A DNA stretch of 64,000 nt from Terriglobales bacterium (GCA_025934735.1 JAICWP010000011.1:115429-179428); one strand, 5' to 3'. Counted from the first letter of the stretch, positions 52,222 to 63,925 are shown. A program made the numbers and translations. Notes: a model not told the origin generated them from the letters alone.

Positions 52222-52966
52222 CGAAGTCTCACAGGCGGCGGCGGCAAAGAGCGCTAAGGCAGCCACGTTCGCCAAGCTTTTTGACCATTCGGTGATTCGC
52301 CCCGACGTAACCCGGCAGGAAGTGGCGGCCGCTGCAGAAGCCGCGGCCAGGCTGCGCACTGCTACCTTGACCGTGCAGCCGCACTACATTGGTTTCGCCG
52401 CATCGCTCGTGAAGGGAACAGGCGTCCTGCTGGGAACGGTTGTAGGTTTTCCGCACGGCAACGAAACTCCCGCTATGAAGGAATATCAGGCCAAAACCGT
52501 GCTCGATTTAGGCGCCGAAGAAATTGACATGGTCATGAACATTCCCGCGCTCAAGAACGGCGAAAAAGGTGTGTTTCTGGCCGACATTCAATGCGTGGTC
52601 AGGGCAGCCGATGGCCGCATAGTCAAGGTGATTCTGGAAAACTGCTATTTGACCCAGGAGGAGAAGCGCCGCGCTTGCCAGTGGATTGCGGAAGCCGGTG
52701 CTCACTTCGTGAAAACGGCAACTGCCTATGCTCCTGGCGGAGCCACCCTCGAAGATGTGCGCCTGATGTACGAGGCCGTGGCGGGCAGATGCCAGGTAAA
52801 GGCCGCGGGCGGCGTTCGCCAGATCGGCGAGGTATTGGACTACCTGCGTGCCGGCGCGCGCCGGTTTGGTTCCACCCGCACCGAGCAGTTTGTGCAGGCA
52901 TTTCGCGCGCTGCCGCAACCGGAGCGCGAGCAGTTCGGCGACTTCATCGCCGATCTTGCGGCATAG
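52211..52966 (+). CDS. deoC: Deoxyribose-phosphate aldolase
   Basis: 251 residues. The Schiff-base Lys168 is in HFVKTATAYAPGG; D106 (EEIDMVMN) and KVILENCYL are the other active-site residues. The enzyme splits 2-deoxyribose 5-phosphate into glyceraldehyde 3-phosphate and acetaldehyde, for nucleoside salvage. A nucleoside-deaminase homologue follows 25 nt later, consistent with a nucleoside catabolic unit. It overlaps the trans-sulfuration gene by 11 nt. Confidence 0.95.
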   Translation: MPISEVSQAAAAKSAKAATFAKLFDHSVIRPDVTRQEVAAAAEAAARLRTATLTVQPHYIGFAASLVKGTGVLLGTVVGFPHGNETPAMKEYQAKTVLDLGAEEIDMVMNIPALKNGEKGVFLADIQCVVRAADGRIVKVILENCYLTQEEKRRACQWIAEAGAHFVKTATAYAPGGATLEDVRLMYEAVAGRCQVKAAGGVRQIGEVLDYLRAGARRFGSTRTEQFVQAFRALPQPEREQFGDFIADLAA

Positions 52967-52990
52967 CGCCATCGGCAAGACGCCGCGCTG

Positions 52991-54004
52991 ATGAGCTCGC
53001 TGTTTATGGACTTCCACCCGCTTCCCAAGCTCGAACTGCATTGCCACCTCGATGGCTGCGTGCGCCTGGAGACCGCCCGGCAGATCGCGCTCGCTACCGG
53101 CGTGCCGCTTCCGCCTTCACTTCGCCAGGCGCTGGTTGCCCCCGACGTGTGCCTCGACCTGGCGGATTACATCCGTCGCATTGATTTCGCGCTTGAACTC
53201 ATGCAGCGCCCGGAAGACTTGTTTCGAATAGCAGAAGAACTGGTTGAATCCTGGGCCGCCGAAAACGTCATTTACGGGGAAGCGCGTTTTGCCCCGCAGC
53301 TCCATACTCGGCGTGGGTTGACTATGCAGCAGGTGCTCGAGCACGTGCATGCCGGCCTCACCTCCGGGCAGAAGAAGTTTGGCGTGCGCTTTGGTCTGAT
53401 TGTTTGCTGTGTCCGCCACCAACCCGCCGAGCAGAGCCTGCAGGTCGCCCGCTTGGCGGTGAACAACATGGATAAGGCTTGTGCCCTCGACCTGGCCGGC
53501 GACGAGCTACGCTTTCGCGCCGCCAATCACCAGCCGGCATTCGCGCTGGCGGAGCAGGCCGGATTGCACCGTACGGTTCATGCCGGAGAAGCAGCCGGAG
53601 CCGCCAGTGTTCGCGAAGCTCTTGATGTGTTGCATGCTGAGCGCCTGGGTCACGGTGTGCGCGTGGAAGAGCCTCCCCAGTTGCTGCAGGAATTGCGCCA
53701 GCGTGGCACGCCGTTGGATATGTGTCCCAAGTCCAATCTGCAGACCGGGGCGGTGGCCGCGCTGGCCAGCCATCCCGCGCCGCGCCTGTTGCGCCAGGGA
53801 TTGCGGGTGACCATCAGCACCGACGCGCGCACCACCTCCGACAGTTCAGTGACGCAGGAATTTGAAATCATGCAGCGCTTCCACGGCTGGGGCTTGGCCG
53901 AGTTCTGGGCCTGCCAGCGCAATGCCGTGCAGGCCGCCTTCGTCTCCGAATCCCTCAGAGACGACTTGCAGGCGAGGCTGGCTTCTGCCGAACGGGCATC
54001 TTAA
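52991..54004 (+). CDS. Adenosine-deaminase-family protein
   Basis: 337 residues. Metal and catalytic motifs: H17 and H19 (LELHCHLDGC), HAGEAAG with His and Glu, RLGHG, and a final STDART where the family has (S/N)TDDP. The metal-binding Asp remains but the next Asp, which contacts the substrate, is Ala. Hydrolytic deamination of adenosine or an N6-modified or other purine is likely, with altered substrate choice possible. It follows deoC on the same strand. MSSLFMDFHP gives a short N-tail; a later Met is possible. Confidence 0.88.
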   Translation: MSSLFMDFHPLPKLELHCHLDGCVRLETARQIALATGVPLPPSLRQALVAPDVCLDLADYIRRIDFALELMQRPEDLFRIAEELVESWAAENVIYGEARFAPQLHTRRGLTMQQVLEHVHAGLTSGQKKFGVRFGLIVCCVRHQPAEQSLQVARLAVNNMDKACALDLAGDELRFRAANHQPAFALAEQAGLHRTVHAGEAAGAASVREALDVLHAERLGHGVRVEEPPQLLQELRQRGTPLDMCPKSNLQTGAVAALASHPAPRLLRQGLRVTISTDARTTSDSSVTQEFEIMQRFHGWGLAEFWACQRNAVQAAFVSESLRDDLQARLASAERAS

Positions 54005-54049
54005 ATATCCCGTCGGCGATCTGTTCCAGGTGTAGAGGGTCCGGTGTTG

Positions 54050-55045
54050 TCAAGCCACTGACCGTTTCGTCCGCTCCTGATCCTCCCGCCGTGCGCGCAG
54101 GATGGAGACTGCCGCCGTTCCCGCCACTCCGGCCAGCGCCAGTCTGGAAAGTTTCTTTAACGTTCCGCCCTTACGCCAACCCCCGCAGACTCGTTCCGGC
54201 TTTTGCGGTTCGTACAGGTTGCCTTCGCTCTCCGCCGCCGGTTTTTTTTGGAAGTGCTGCTTCTCGGTCATGCCGCGAATCACTTTGTCGTACTGCTTGG
54301 GAGTGAGCGCGTGGGCCAGAGACATGAAGTAGCCATGCGTGCCTACCAGAACCTCCGGCTTGGGATCCTCGACCAGCTTTGCAATCTCGCGCGCCACCTT
54401 GCGGGCTTCGCTCACCGAACCCAGCGGCCGGATGGCTCTGCCTGTGTAATTGGCGGCGTGCTGAAAGAAGGGTGTATCTGTGGAGGCGGGGAAGAGGGTG
54501 CAGATGTTGATATCGGTGCCGACATACTCCTGGCGCAGGGTATCGCCGAGCCCGCGGACTCCGTGTTTAGAGATGTCATAGGCGCTGCTGTAGGGAATGC
54601 CGCCCAGCGCGACCTGGGAGGAAATGTTGATCAGCACGCCGCGGCCCTGTTGCTCGAACTGGCGCAGGGCGGCGCGTGCTCCGTAGATGCAGCCGAAGAG
54701 ATTGGTCTCCAGGACGCGCCTGAAATCGTCGCTCGGCGATTCAGCGAAACGCGCATATAAGCCAACTCCCGCGTTGTTGACCCAAACGTCAATGGCGCCG
54801 AAATGATCCACCGCTTGCCGAGCCAGTTCTTCTACCTCTTCCTCAAAGGTGACATCGGTGACTACGGCCAGCGCGCGCCCGCCCAGTTCTTCACATTCCG
54901 CGGCGGCGTCCTTCAGTGCGCGCTTGTTGCGTGCCGCCAGCACTACGGTTGCCCCCTTATGGGCAAACTCATGGGCTGTCGCCCGTCCAATCCCGCTCGA
55001 GGCTCCCGTGATCACCACCACCGCGTCGCGAACTGATATCGGCAT
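54050..55045 (-). CDS. SDR-family oxidoreductase with C-terminal extension
   Basis: 331 residues from ATG 55045; the frame is open to 55321, but that part is not protein-like. Nucleotide site ITGASSGIGRATAHEF, catalytic Ser in INISSQVALGG and Tyr-Lys in SSAYDISKHGV. An extra C-terminal part of about 90 residues is Lys/Arg-rich with a hydrophobic helix (LSRLALAGVAGTAAVSILRA), perhaps a membrane anchor. Substrate unknown. It converges on the adenosine-deaminase-like gene. Confidence 0.88.
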   Translation of the reverse strand: MPISVRDAVVVITGASSGIGRATAHEFAHKGATVVLAARNKRALKDAAAECEELGGRALAVVTDVTFEEEVEELARQAVDHFGAIDVWVNNAGVGLYARFAESPSDDFRRVLETNLFGCIYGARAALRQFEQQGRGVLINISSQVALGGIPYSSAYDISKHGVRGLGDTLRQEYVGTDINICTLFPASTDTPFFQHAANYTGRAIRPLGSVSEARKVAREIAKLVEDPKPEVLVGTHGYFMSLAHALTPKQYDKVIRGMTEKQHFQKKPAAESEGNLYEPQKPERVCGGWRKGGTLKKLSRLALAGVAGTAAVSILRARREDQERTKRSVA

Positions 55046-55236
55046 AATTTTCCCTCCCGCTGAACTTCTGATTTGGATAGCGTTCCTGCGCCGGCAGTTG
55101 GCTGGAGATTTCCTTAGCGGCGCCTGTCGCGAGGGCGTTCCGACGGGGAAGGGAACTGACGCGGTGTGCACGCGAGGTTGTTCGGGGCTGAAGCCCGTCA
55201 GAAATGACGTCTGCATTTCGGAAGCGCGGTCGACGG

Positions 55237-56124
55237 CTACGGCTGGCCGGAGCCCGGCGCTCCTTCCAGCACGTACACGCGAGCAGGGTTCCCGGCCTGA
55301 ATCTTGTTCTTCTGGAAGCATTCCTTGATGCGCCGCCTTAGTTCGCGGGTGACGGCGTATTGACGCCCGGGGCGGGTTTTCACCAGAAGCAAGTAATCCA
55401 CCTCGCCGGTGGCCACGCGCTCGATGCCGGGTACCTGCGGGTCCGCCACAATGTCGTCGCGGAACGCGGGATCGTTGCGTACGTCCTGCGCAACCTCGTT
55501 CAGCAGCCTGACCACCCGGTCGCTCTCCTCGTTGTAAGCCACGGAAACGTGCAGCGAAACCTGCGCCCAGTCGCGCGTGAGATTGGAAACGATCTTGATC
55601 TCGCTATTGGGAACGATGTGCAGCGTGCCGTCGTCGTCGCGGAGGGTAGTGTTGCGCATGCTCATAGCTTCCACGGTCCCTTTCACGGTCGCCACCCGCA
55701 CCACATCGCCGACCGAGTACTGGTTCTCGAGCAGAATGAAGAAACCGTTGATGACATCGTGTACCAGGGTCTGTGCGCCGAATCCGATAGCCAGACCCGC
55801 TACGCCCGCGCTGGCCAGCAGCGGTCCCATGTTCACGCCCAGCACGGGCAGGATCTGCATCAGCGCCAGGAAGATGATGACGAACGTGCCCACGCTGCCG
55901 ATGACTCCGGCGGCGGTGCGCAGTTGCTGCGCCCGCGAACCAGTTTCGTGGCGGCTGAAGGCCAGCAGCCGCTTGATCAACATCTTCATCAACCTTATCA
56001 GCACGAAGGCGACTACGACGATAACCAGGATCTTGGGGACGTCCACGCGCAGAAACTCCAGCGCGTCGGCCCGCCAATGCGCTAGCACCGAGCTCAGATT
56101 CTGGTTTTGGGGTTCCATCAACAT
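55237..56124 (-). CDS. MscS-type small-conductance mechanosensitive channel
   Basis: 295 residues from ATG 56124 (56118 and 56154 also possible). Three helices are seen near residues 30-55, 72-95 and 105-135. The pore helix reads GLAIGFGAQTLVHDVINGFF, followed by the beta domain (VGDVVRVATVKGTVEAMSMR, LHIVPNSEIKIVSN). It opens under membrane tension to release osmolytes. Short form, as in E. coli MscS. It lies downstream of nothing obvious and precedes the SDR gene on the same strand. Confidence 0.92.
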   Translation of the reverse strand: MLMEPQNQNLSSVLAHWRADALEFLRVDVPKILVIVVVAFVLIRLMKMLIKRLLAFSRHETGSRAQQLRTAAGVIGSVGTFVIIFLALMQILPVLGVNMGPLLASAGVAGLAIGFGAQTLVHDVINGFFILLENQYSVGDVVRVATVKGTVEAMSMRNTTLRDDDGTLHIVPNSEIKIVSNLTRDWAQVSLHVSVAYNEESDRVVRLLNEVAQDVRNDPAFRDDIVADPQVPGIERVATGEVDYLLLVKTRPGRQYAVTRELRRRIKECFQKNKIQAGNPARVYVLEGAPGSGQP

Positions 56125-56271
56125 GGGTAATTCGCGGCAGCAGATCAACTGCACCGAGTTGAGCGCCGATTATAGCAAGGCAACAGCCATACTCCTTCGC
56201 TTCCCGCAACCCAATGCTCGAGAGTGGTAAATTTGGCTTTATTTATTCCCGCGAGAGCTCGAGGTGTGTGC

Positions 56272-56664
56272 GTGTCCAAGCTGCTGATCCCGCTCTTGTC
56301 CACTTGCTTATTGTTCTCGGGGTGGGCCGCTCCGGGATGCTCCCAGAGTACGGACGAGCCGGCTGCTCCGCCCCCCGGCGCTCAGTATCCGCCCTACAGC
56401 CGTGACATCGGCCGTCCCGGCCAGCCTGATGTGCCTACTGAGGCCGAACAGAAGATGGAGCACGACCGCGAGAAGAAGTTCAACCAGGAGCGCCAGGCTG
56501 ACCTCAAGCGCGACACTGACAAGCTTCTCCTGCTCGCCACCCAACTCAAGCACGCCGTGGATAAGTCCAGCGAAAATACCCTTTCCCTGGATGTGATTAA
56601 GAAAGCCGGCGAAATCGAAAAGCTGGCGAAAAGCGTGCGCGAAAAGATGCGCGGGCAGAACTGA
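56272..56664 (+). CDS. Hypothetical secreted or lipoprotein-like protein
   Basis: 130 residues from GTG 56272, with GAGG 7 nt upstream. The N-terminus (SKLLIPLLSTCLLFSGWAAP) ends at GCSQS, which could be a lipidation Cys although the lipobox is poor. The mature part is Pro-rich, then highly charged and helical (EAEQKMEHDREKKFNQERQA, KKAGEIEKLAKSVREKMRGQ). No family recognised. The GTG at 56224 is in frame but lies outside the signal peptide. Confidence 0.65.
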   Translation: MSKLLIPLLSTCLLFSGWAAPGCSQSTDEPAAPPPGAQYPPYSRDIGRPGQPDVPTEAEQKMEHDREKKFNQERQADLKRDTDKLLLLATQLKHAVDKSSENTLSLDVIKKAGEIEKLAKSVREKMRGQN

Positions 56665-56753
56665 CGTAACTCAGCATTCCAGGCGGCGGTTCCTGCCTGC
56701 AAAACGCTGTACCTCTTGGGTCGAAGCGCATGCTTGCTATAGACTGTGCGTAA

Positions 56754-56770
56754 TTGCAACGCTGTTGCAA
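56754..56770 (+). promoter_or_regulatory. Perfect TTGCAA-N5-TTGCAA site before the Fur-family gene
   Basis: TTGCAAC-GCT-GTTGCAA is a 7-3-7 inverted repeat, equal to TTGCAA-N5-TTGCAA, 20 nt before the start of the Fur-family gene. The same site recurs at 57361. It matches the Nur box known for the nickel regulator of Streptomyces, so autoregulation is likely. Confidence 0.75.
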
Positions 56771-56790
56771 CTTCTGAGGGAAAGCGACCT

Positions 56791-57261
56791 ATGCCTCTGC
56801 CGCAAACCGAAGCCCCGGGGCGCCTGGTTGCCGAATTGCTCTCCCGCGGTGTGCGCATGACCCGCCAGCGCCGCACCATTCTGAGTGTCATTGAGACCGC
56901 CAGCCAGCACCTGGATGCCGCCCAGATCCTGCGCCGAGCCCGCAAGTTAGATCCCGGCATTGATCGTGTTACCGTCTATCGCACCATTCGCCTGCTCAAG
57001 CGCCACGGCCTGGTGGATGAACTCGATCTGCTCCATCTGGAGGGGGAGAAGCATTATTACGAACGCCATCCTCAGCGCGACCACCTGCACATGGCTTGCG
57101 TGCGCTGCGGAAAGATCCTGGAATTCGAAAGCGACCTCTTCGAGCGCCTGAAAGGACAAATCCAGCGCGACTGCCAGTTCCACATTCTGGTTACGCGGGT
57201 GGAAATCGGCGGCTACTGCGCTAAATGCCGCGGCAACTCCACTGACCTTCGCTCCGTCTGA
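56791..57261 (+). CDS. Fur-family transcriptional regulator
   Basis: 156 residues from ATG 56791, preceded by GAGGG. The HTH region (RRTILSVIETASQHLDAAQI, VTVYRTIRLLKRHGLVDELD) and the metal site (HYYERHPQRDHLHMACVRC) are family-typical. Two Cys pairs (CVRC and CAKC) form the structural zinc site. Whether it senses iron, zinc, nickel or peroxide cannot be told from motifs alone. The TTGCAA-type boxes at its own promoter and at the downstream operon make both likely targets. Confidence 0.93.
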   Translation: MPLPQTEAPGRLVAELLSRGVRMTRQRRTILSVIETASQHLDAAQILRRARKLDPGIDRVTVYRTIRLLKRHGLVDELDLLHLEGEKHYYERHPQRDHLHMACVRCGKILEFESDLFERLKGQIQRDCQFHILVTRVEIGGYCAKCRGNSTDLRSV

Positions 57262-57360
57262 TCGCCAGTTGCAGGTTGTTGCATCCCGACTGCAACAGAA
57301 AATGTTTCTGCCCATCTTGACCCGCTCTTTTTTCACTCTTACATTCAGAGTAGGTATTAC

Positions 57361-57377
57361 TTGCAACTAAGTTGCAA
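57361..57377 (+). promoter_or_regulatory. Perfect TTGCAA-N5-TTGCAA site before the barrel/cytochrome pair
   Basis: TTGCAAC-TAA-GTTGCAA, the same 7-3-7 inverted repeat as at 56754, 11 nt before the ATG at 57389. A more degenerate copy (TTGCA-GGTTG-TTGCA) lies nearby at about 57269-57283. Occupancy here would block transcription or translation of the gene. Confidence 0.75.
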
Positions 57378-57388
57378 ATATACTTGTT

Positions 57389-58255
57389 ATGCACACTACC
57401 TGCCGATGGTTGCTCCTGCTGCTGCTGGTTCTTCCCGCGTGTGCGCAGGAAGACGCGCCCTATTTCGTCACTTATGACCATCATCTGGAAGAACCAGGGA
57501 ACCTTGAACTGGAAATGAACAGCACCACGGGCGTGCCGCGCAGCGGCCAGCATGCCTACGTGGCTCCCTTTGCCGAGCTGCAGTATGGCGTGAACCGTTG
57601 GTGGACATCGGAGCTTTACCTGGAGGGACAGTCCACAGCGAGCGATAGCACCATCTTCACCGGCTGGCGGCTGGAAAGCCGTTTCCGGCCACTGGCGGCC
57701 GAGCATCGCATCAATCCTGTGTTGTATTTGGAATACGAGAACATTAACGAGGCCAGCCGCATCCAAAAGGAAATCGTGGGCAAAGCGCCGCTCGATTTCG
57801 AACCCAACTCCGAGCTCCGCCAGGCGCATGCCCATGAACTGGAGGCTAAGCTCATTCTCTCCAGCGATGTCCGGCACTGGAACATTGCTGAGAACTTCAT
57901 TGTGGAGCGCAACCTTTCTGAAAACGAAGGTTTCGAACTCGGCTATGCGTTCGCCACTTCGCGGCGGCTGACTCAGTCGGTGTCGCCGCGGCCCTGCCAT
58001 TTCTGCCGCGAGAACTTTGTGGCCGGCCTGGAATTCTATGGTGGCCTGGGCAGCACGCAATCATTCGGCCTGCAGCAGACGGCCCACTATGCCGCTCCCG
58101 TGCTTGCCTGGGGGTTGAGCGACAAGTCAACCCTTAGCTTTTCGCCGGCGTTCGGCCTTACCCGGTATAGCAATCCGGTGCTGTTGCGCGCCGGCTACAG
58201 TTACGAAATCCGCGGTTTTCGTAATAAACTACGGAGGTTGTTTGGGAGCCACTGA
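57389..58255 (+). CDS. Secreted outer-membrane-barrel-like protein
   Basis: 288 residues. Signal peptide HTTCRWLLLLLLVLPACAQ, with Cys18 in a weak lipobox position. The body has regular amphipathic strands with aromatic girdles (YVAPFAELQYGVNRWWTSEL, RSQ-type GWRLESRFRPL, INPVLYLEYENINEASR) and ends LLRAGYSYEIRGF, consistent with a beta-barrel. A CHFC pair lies in a loop. It lies under a TTGCAA-type box and 2 nt before a cytochrome c gene, so both may be controlled by the Fur-family protein. Metal-related transport is an inference. Confidence 0.75.
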   Translation: MHTTCRWLLLLLLVLPACAQEDAPYFVTYDHHLEEPGNLELEMNSTTGVPRSGQHAYVAPFAELQYGVNRWWTSELYLEGQSTASDSTIFTGWRLESRFRPLAAEHRINPVLYLEYENINEASRIQKEIVGKAPLDFEPNSELRQAHAHELEAKLILSSDVRHWNIAENFIVERNLSENEGFELGYAFATSRRLTQSVSPRPCHFCRENFVAGLEFYGGLGSTQSFGLQQTAHYAAPVLAWGLSDKSTLSFSPAFGLTRYSNPVLLRAGYSYEIRGFRNKLRRLFGSH

Positions 58256-58257
58256 AG

Positions 58258-58725
58258 ATGGGATACCGGCCACTCTCGATAGCCGTACTTGCCTTCGCCA
58301 GCCTGGTCTGCCTGGCAATTGCGCAGACCGCCAAACCCACTGCCGATAAGTGGGAAGCGCCCGCCGATGCGGCGGCCAAGCCCAATCCGGAAGCCAAGAA
58401 TCCGGATGCCCCCGCCGTCGGGCGCAAGCTTTACATGCGCACCTGTGTGGGCTGCCATGAGGAGGACGGCAGCGGCAAAGATACCGGGGCCGCCAACCTG
58501 CGTTCCCCCGAAGTGCAGGCGCAGAGCGATGGCGCCCTGTTTTGGAAGGTAAGCAACGGCAACACCGCCGCCGGCATGCCTTCCTTCGCCTCTCTGCCGG
58601 AAACCGACCGCTGGGATGTGGTTACCTTCCTGCGCACCCTGAAGGACGCCAGCGGCACCGGCGCTGAAGGCTCCGGGGAAGGCAAGAAGGATTCGCCCCA
58701 GGGGCACAAGTCCAAGGGGCACTAG
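58258..58725 (+). CDS. Secreted monohaem cytochrome c
   Basis: 155 residues. Signal peptide GYRPLSIAVLAFASLVCLAI, then an Ala/Pro/Lys-rich linker and a class I cytochrome c domain with CVGCHEEDGSG and a distal Met in GNTAAGMPSF. C-terminal tail rich in Gly, Lys and Ser. It starts 2 nt after the barrel gene and should be co-transcribed with it. Role: periplasmic electron carrier; partner unknown. Confidence 0.9.
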   Translation: MGYRPLSIAVLAFASLVCLAIAQTAKPTADKWEAPADAAAKPNPEAKNPDAPAVGRKLYMRTCVGCHEEDGSGKDTGAANLRSPEVQAQSDGALFWKVSNGNTAAGMPSFASLPETDRWDVVTFLRTLKDASGTGAEGSGEGKKDSPQGHKSKGH

Positions 58726-58772
58726 CTGTAACCTTTTGCCGGGCTGCCACTCGGTATGAGTGCGAGGCGACC

Positions 58773-59453
58773 ATGGCCACAAGCGCATTGCTGCAACAGG
58801 CGAAAGCGGAGTGCTGGAGCGACGAAGAGGTGGTAGCGCGTGTGCTGGATGGGGAGACGGCGCTGTTTGAGATCATCATGCGCCGCTACAACCAGCGGCT
58901 CTATCGCGTGGCCTACGGCATCCTGCGCAATGACGCTGAGGCAGAGGACGTCATGCAGGACGCCTACGTTCGCGCCTATCAGCACCTGGCCCAGTTTGAG
59001 GGCCGGGCCAAGTTTTCCACCTGGCTCACCCGCATCGCGGTGCATGAGGCCCTAGCGCGCGCCCAGCGCCGCAACCGCGTCCAGGAACTGGATGCGGAAC
59101 CGTCCGGAGGCTACATGGACCCGCTGATTTCGAAGACGCCCGACCCCGAGCAGCAGGCCTCCGATCATGAACTGGTGGCACTGCTGCAAAGCGCGGTGCT
59201 CGCCCTGCCCGCCAATTATCGGTCCGTGCTCATGCTGCGTGATATCGAAGAAATGAGCACCATTGATACCGCCCAGGCTCTGGAGCTCACGGAAGAAAAC
59301 GTCAAGGTGCGCCTGCACCGCGCCCGCGCCCTGCTGCGCCGCGAACTGTTTTCCCGCGCTGGCGCCCAGCGCGGCAACACCTTCCCCTTCATGGGGGCGC
59401 GCTGCGACCGCATGGTTCAGGCGGTGATGGAGCGTATCGCCGCGCTATCCTAG
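58773..59453 (+). CDS. ECF-type sigma-70 family RNA polymerase sigma factor
   Basis: 226 residues. Region 2 reads EIIMRRYNQRLYRVAYGILR, then AEDVMQDAYVRAYQHLAQFE, with FSTWLTRIAVHEALARAQRR. Region 4 is LPANYRSVLMLRDIEEMSTI and LTEENVKVRLHRARALLRRE. The C-terminal tail has a Cys in MGARCDRMVQAVMER. No anti-sigma gene adjoins it. Start ATG 58773. Confidence 0.93.
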   Translation: MATSALLQQAKAECWSDEEVVARVLDGETALFEIIMRRYNQRLYRVAYGILRNDAEAEDVMQDAYVRAYQHLAQFEGRAKFSTWLTRIAVHEALARAQRRNRVQELDAEPSGGYMDPLISKTPDPEQQASDHELVALLQSAVLALPANYRSVLMLRDIEEMSTIDTAQALELTEENVKVRLHRARALLRRELFSRAGAQRGNTFPFMGARCDRMVQAVMERIAALS

Positions 59454-59596
59454 CGCCGGCTGACGCGACGGCATCTCCCGTCCTCGCCCGAAATTCGCGT
59501 ATCGGTCCTCAGCTCTTTCGGATATACTTCCCGCGCTGCAAGGCGGACTGCAATCTGTATCACCCGCCGTATACTTTCAATTCCAAAAGGAATTCC

Positions 59597-60871
59597 ATGA
59601 AATTCCGCACGTTCGTGGTGGCGGCGCTGGCGGTCTGCGTACTCATCTCGCAAGCCGAGGCAAGGACGCCGGCCGCGGCGGCCTCAGGCTCGCCTTACCT
59701 TTTTGTATGGGCCGGGGATGAAGCTCGGCAATCCAGCGACTTTCTGAGTGTGATTGACGCCAACCCCTCCTCTCCCAGCTACGGCCGCATTGTCAGCAGC
59801 GTGCCCGTGGGCATCACCGGCTCCATGCCTCACCACACCGAGTACGAATTTCCCGCAGGCAACCTCCTATTTGCCAACGGCTGGGTAGCTGGGCACACGT
59901 TTATCTGGGATCTGAGCCAGCCCCTAAAGCCGCGCATCGCCGCCCAATTCCAGGACCGCGCCGGCTATAGCTTCCCCCACAGCTTTGTTCGCCTGCCCAA
60001 TGGCAACGTGCTTGCTACTTTTCAATCGCACGATGGTGCGCTGGCTGCCGATGGCGGGCTGGTCGAATTGCGCAACGATGGCTCAGTGGTACGCTCGTCT
60101 TCCGCCATGGACCCGGCGGCGGATAAGGACGTCATTTGGCCCTACAGCATGGCGATTGTGCCCCAACTCGACCGCGTGGTGAGCAGCAGTTCGCCGATGG
60201 GCTGGCCGGACTGGGGTAAGCTTCCCCCCGGCTCGTGGACTCTCAAAAAAATCAATGACCAGGTAACCTCGCACGTGCAGGTCTGGCGCCTTTCCGACCT
60301 GCACTTGCTGAACACGGTTACGCTTCCCTCCGATGTCGGAAAGCACAACCAATGGCCGGCTGAGCCGCGACTCCTGCCCGACGGTTCCGTTTACGTGAAC
60401 ACGTTCTCCTGCGGGTTGTATCGCATGAGGGATGTGAGCGGTGCACATCCGTCGGCCGAACTGGTGTACACCTTCCCCGGGGGCGACAGTCCCCACACCA
60501 TCTGCTCGGTTCCGGTGGTGGTCGGACATTACTGGATCCAGACCGTAGCCGCCCTGCCGGGACTAATTGTTCTCGACATCAGCCATCCGGAAAAGCCAGT
60601 GGAGGTGTCCCGGCTGGTTTTTGGTGGGCGGTTCCCTATGCCGCACTGGCTGGCGGCGGACCGCAAGAGCGACCGGTTGGTGGTTACAGGAGATATGGAA
60701 AGCTGGGTGCTGGTGGCGCGCTTCGATCCCGATAAAGGCACGCTGAGCCTGGACCAGAGTTTCCGCGAGCCCGGCGCAACTGCACCCGGTATAAGCTTCG
60801 ATCGCCAGCAATGGCCGCACGGCAAAGCCGGCCGCGCCCTGGTCCACGGCGCCCTGTTCGGACCGGAATAG
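59597..60871 (+). CDS. Selenium-binding protein 56 (methanethiol oxidase)-like secreted protein
   Basis: 424 residues with a signal peptide (KFRTFVVAALAVCVLISQAE). The beta-propeller body carries SBP56-like motifs: FLSVIDANPSSPSYGRIVSS, PHHTEYEFPAGNLLFANGW, NGNVLATFQSHDGALAADGG and YPMPHWL-like RFPMPHWLAA. Conserved His (PHHTEYE, SFPHSF, PHWL) fit the metal site seen in the family. Members oxidise methanethiol; direct selenium binding is not established for all. Preceded by ATTCCAAAAGGAATTCC, a palindrome with AGGA. Single gene. Confidence 0.75.
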   Translation: MKFRTFVVAALAVCVLISQAEARTPAAAASGSPYLFVWAGDEARQSSDFLSVIDANPSSPSYGRIVSSVPVGITGSMPHHTEYEFPAGNLLFANGWVAGHTFIWDLSQPLKPRIAAQFQDRAGYSFPHSFVRLPNGNVLATFQSHDGALAADGGLVELRNDGSVVRSSSAMDPAADKDVIWPYSMAIVPQLDRVVSSSSPMGWPDWGKLPPGSWTLKKINDQVTSHVQVWRLSDLHLLNTVTLPSDVGKHNQWPAEPRLLPDGSVYVNTFSCGLYRMRDVSGAHPSAELVYTFPGGDSPHTICSVPVVVGHYWIQTVAALPGLIVLDISHPEKPVEVSRLVFGGRFPMPHWLAADRKSDRLVVTGDMESWVLVARFDPDKGTLSLDQSFREPGATAPGISFDRQQWPHGKAGRALVHGALFGPE

Positions 60872-60963
60872 ATGCAGCCGCGGAGCGGCTCCAGGTGTAG
60901 CCCCGGGCGTAAGCCCGGATAACAGCGTAGAGTTGTTTACCCTACGCAAAAATGGGAAAGTTG

Positions 60964-63480
<2,517 letters not shown>

Positions 63481-63925
63481 ACGAATCCTCCACTCACGAA
63501 CGCTCGGATCGACCACGTGTGTAGGCACGTCTTTCCAGCTCCGAATCCCCGCAACGCTCACCTTTTATGCAGGGCGTACGCCGGAATTCCGAACACGCTT
63601 CCACTTCCAGACTGGATTGAGTTTGGCCGCGTCGGAGTAGCCGTTTCGGGCCGCCTGACAGCAGGGGAAAACAACCTGTCCGCGGCGCCCGCAAACGTAA
63701 AGCACCTCTTTATAACATGGGGTGAAAAGAGCGGTCAAACTCGGGATTTGGGCAGTAATGATTGAACATTGAGGACGGCTCCGGGGGGCTGAATCCCGAC
63801 CGCTGATTGCTGAATGCTGATTTTCAATCGTCAATCGGCAATCCTCAATGTCGAATGCCCGTGATATGATGGCTCTGAAATATCCTGTGCGCCCGCGCTC
63901 CCCGCGTGGACGTGGAATGCCACAC
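63481..63925. other. Intergenic region before tRNA-Asn, no protein gene
   Basis: Leader region of hppA on one side and tRNA on the other. The stretch 63780-63860 contains GCTGATTGCTGAATGCTGAT (63802-63821) and AATCGTCAATCGGCAATCCT (63827-63846), the spacer repeat type seen elsewhere. No other gene is supported. Confidence 0.5.
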
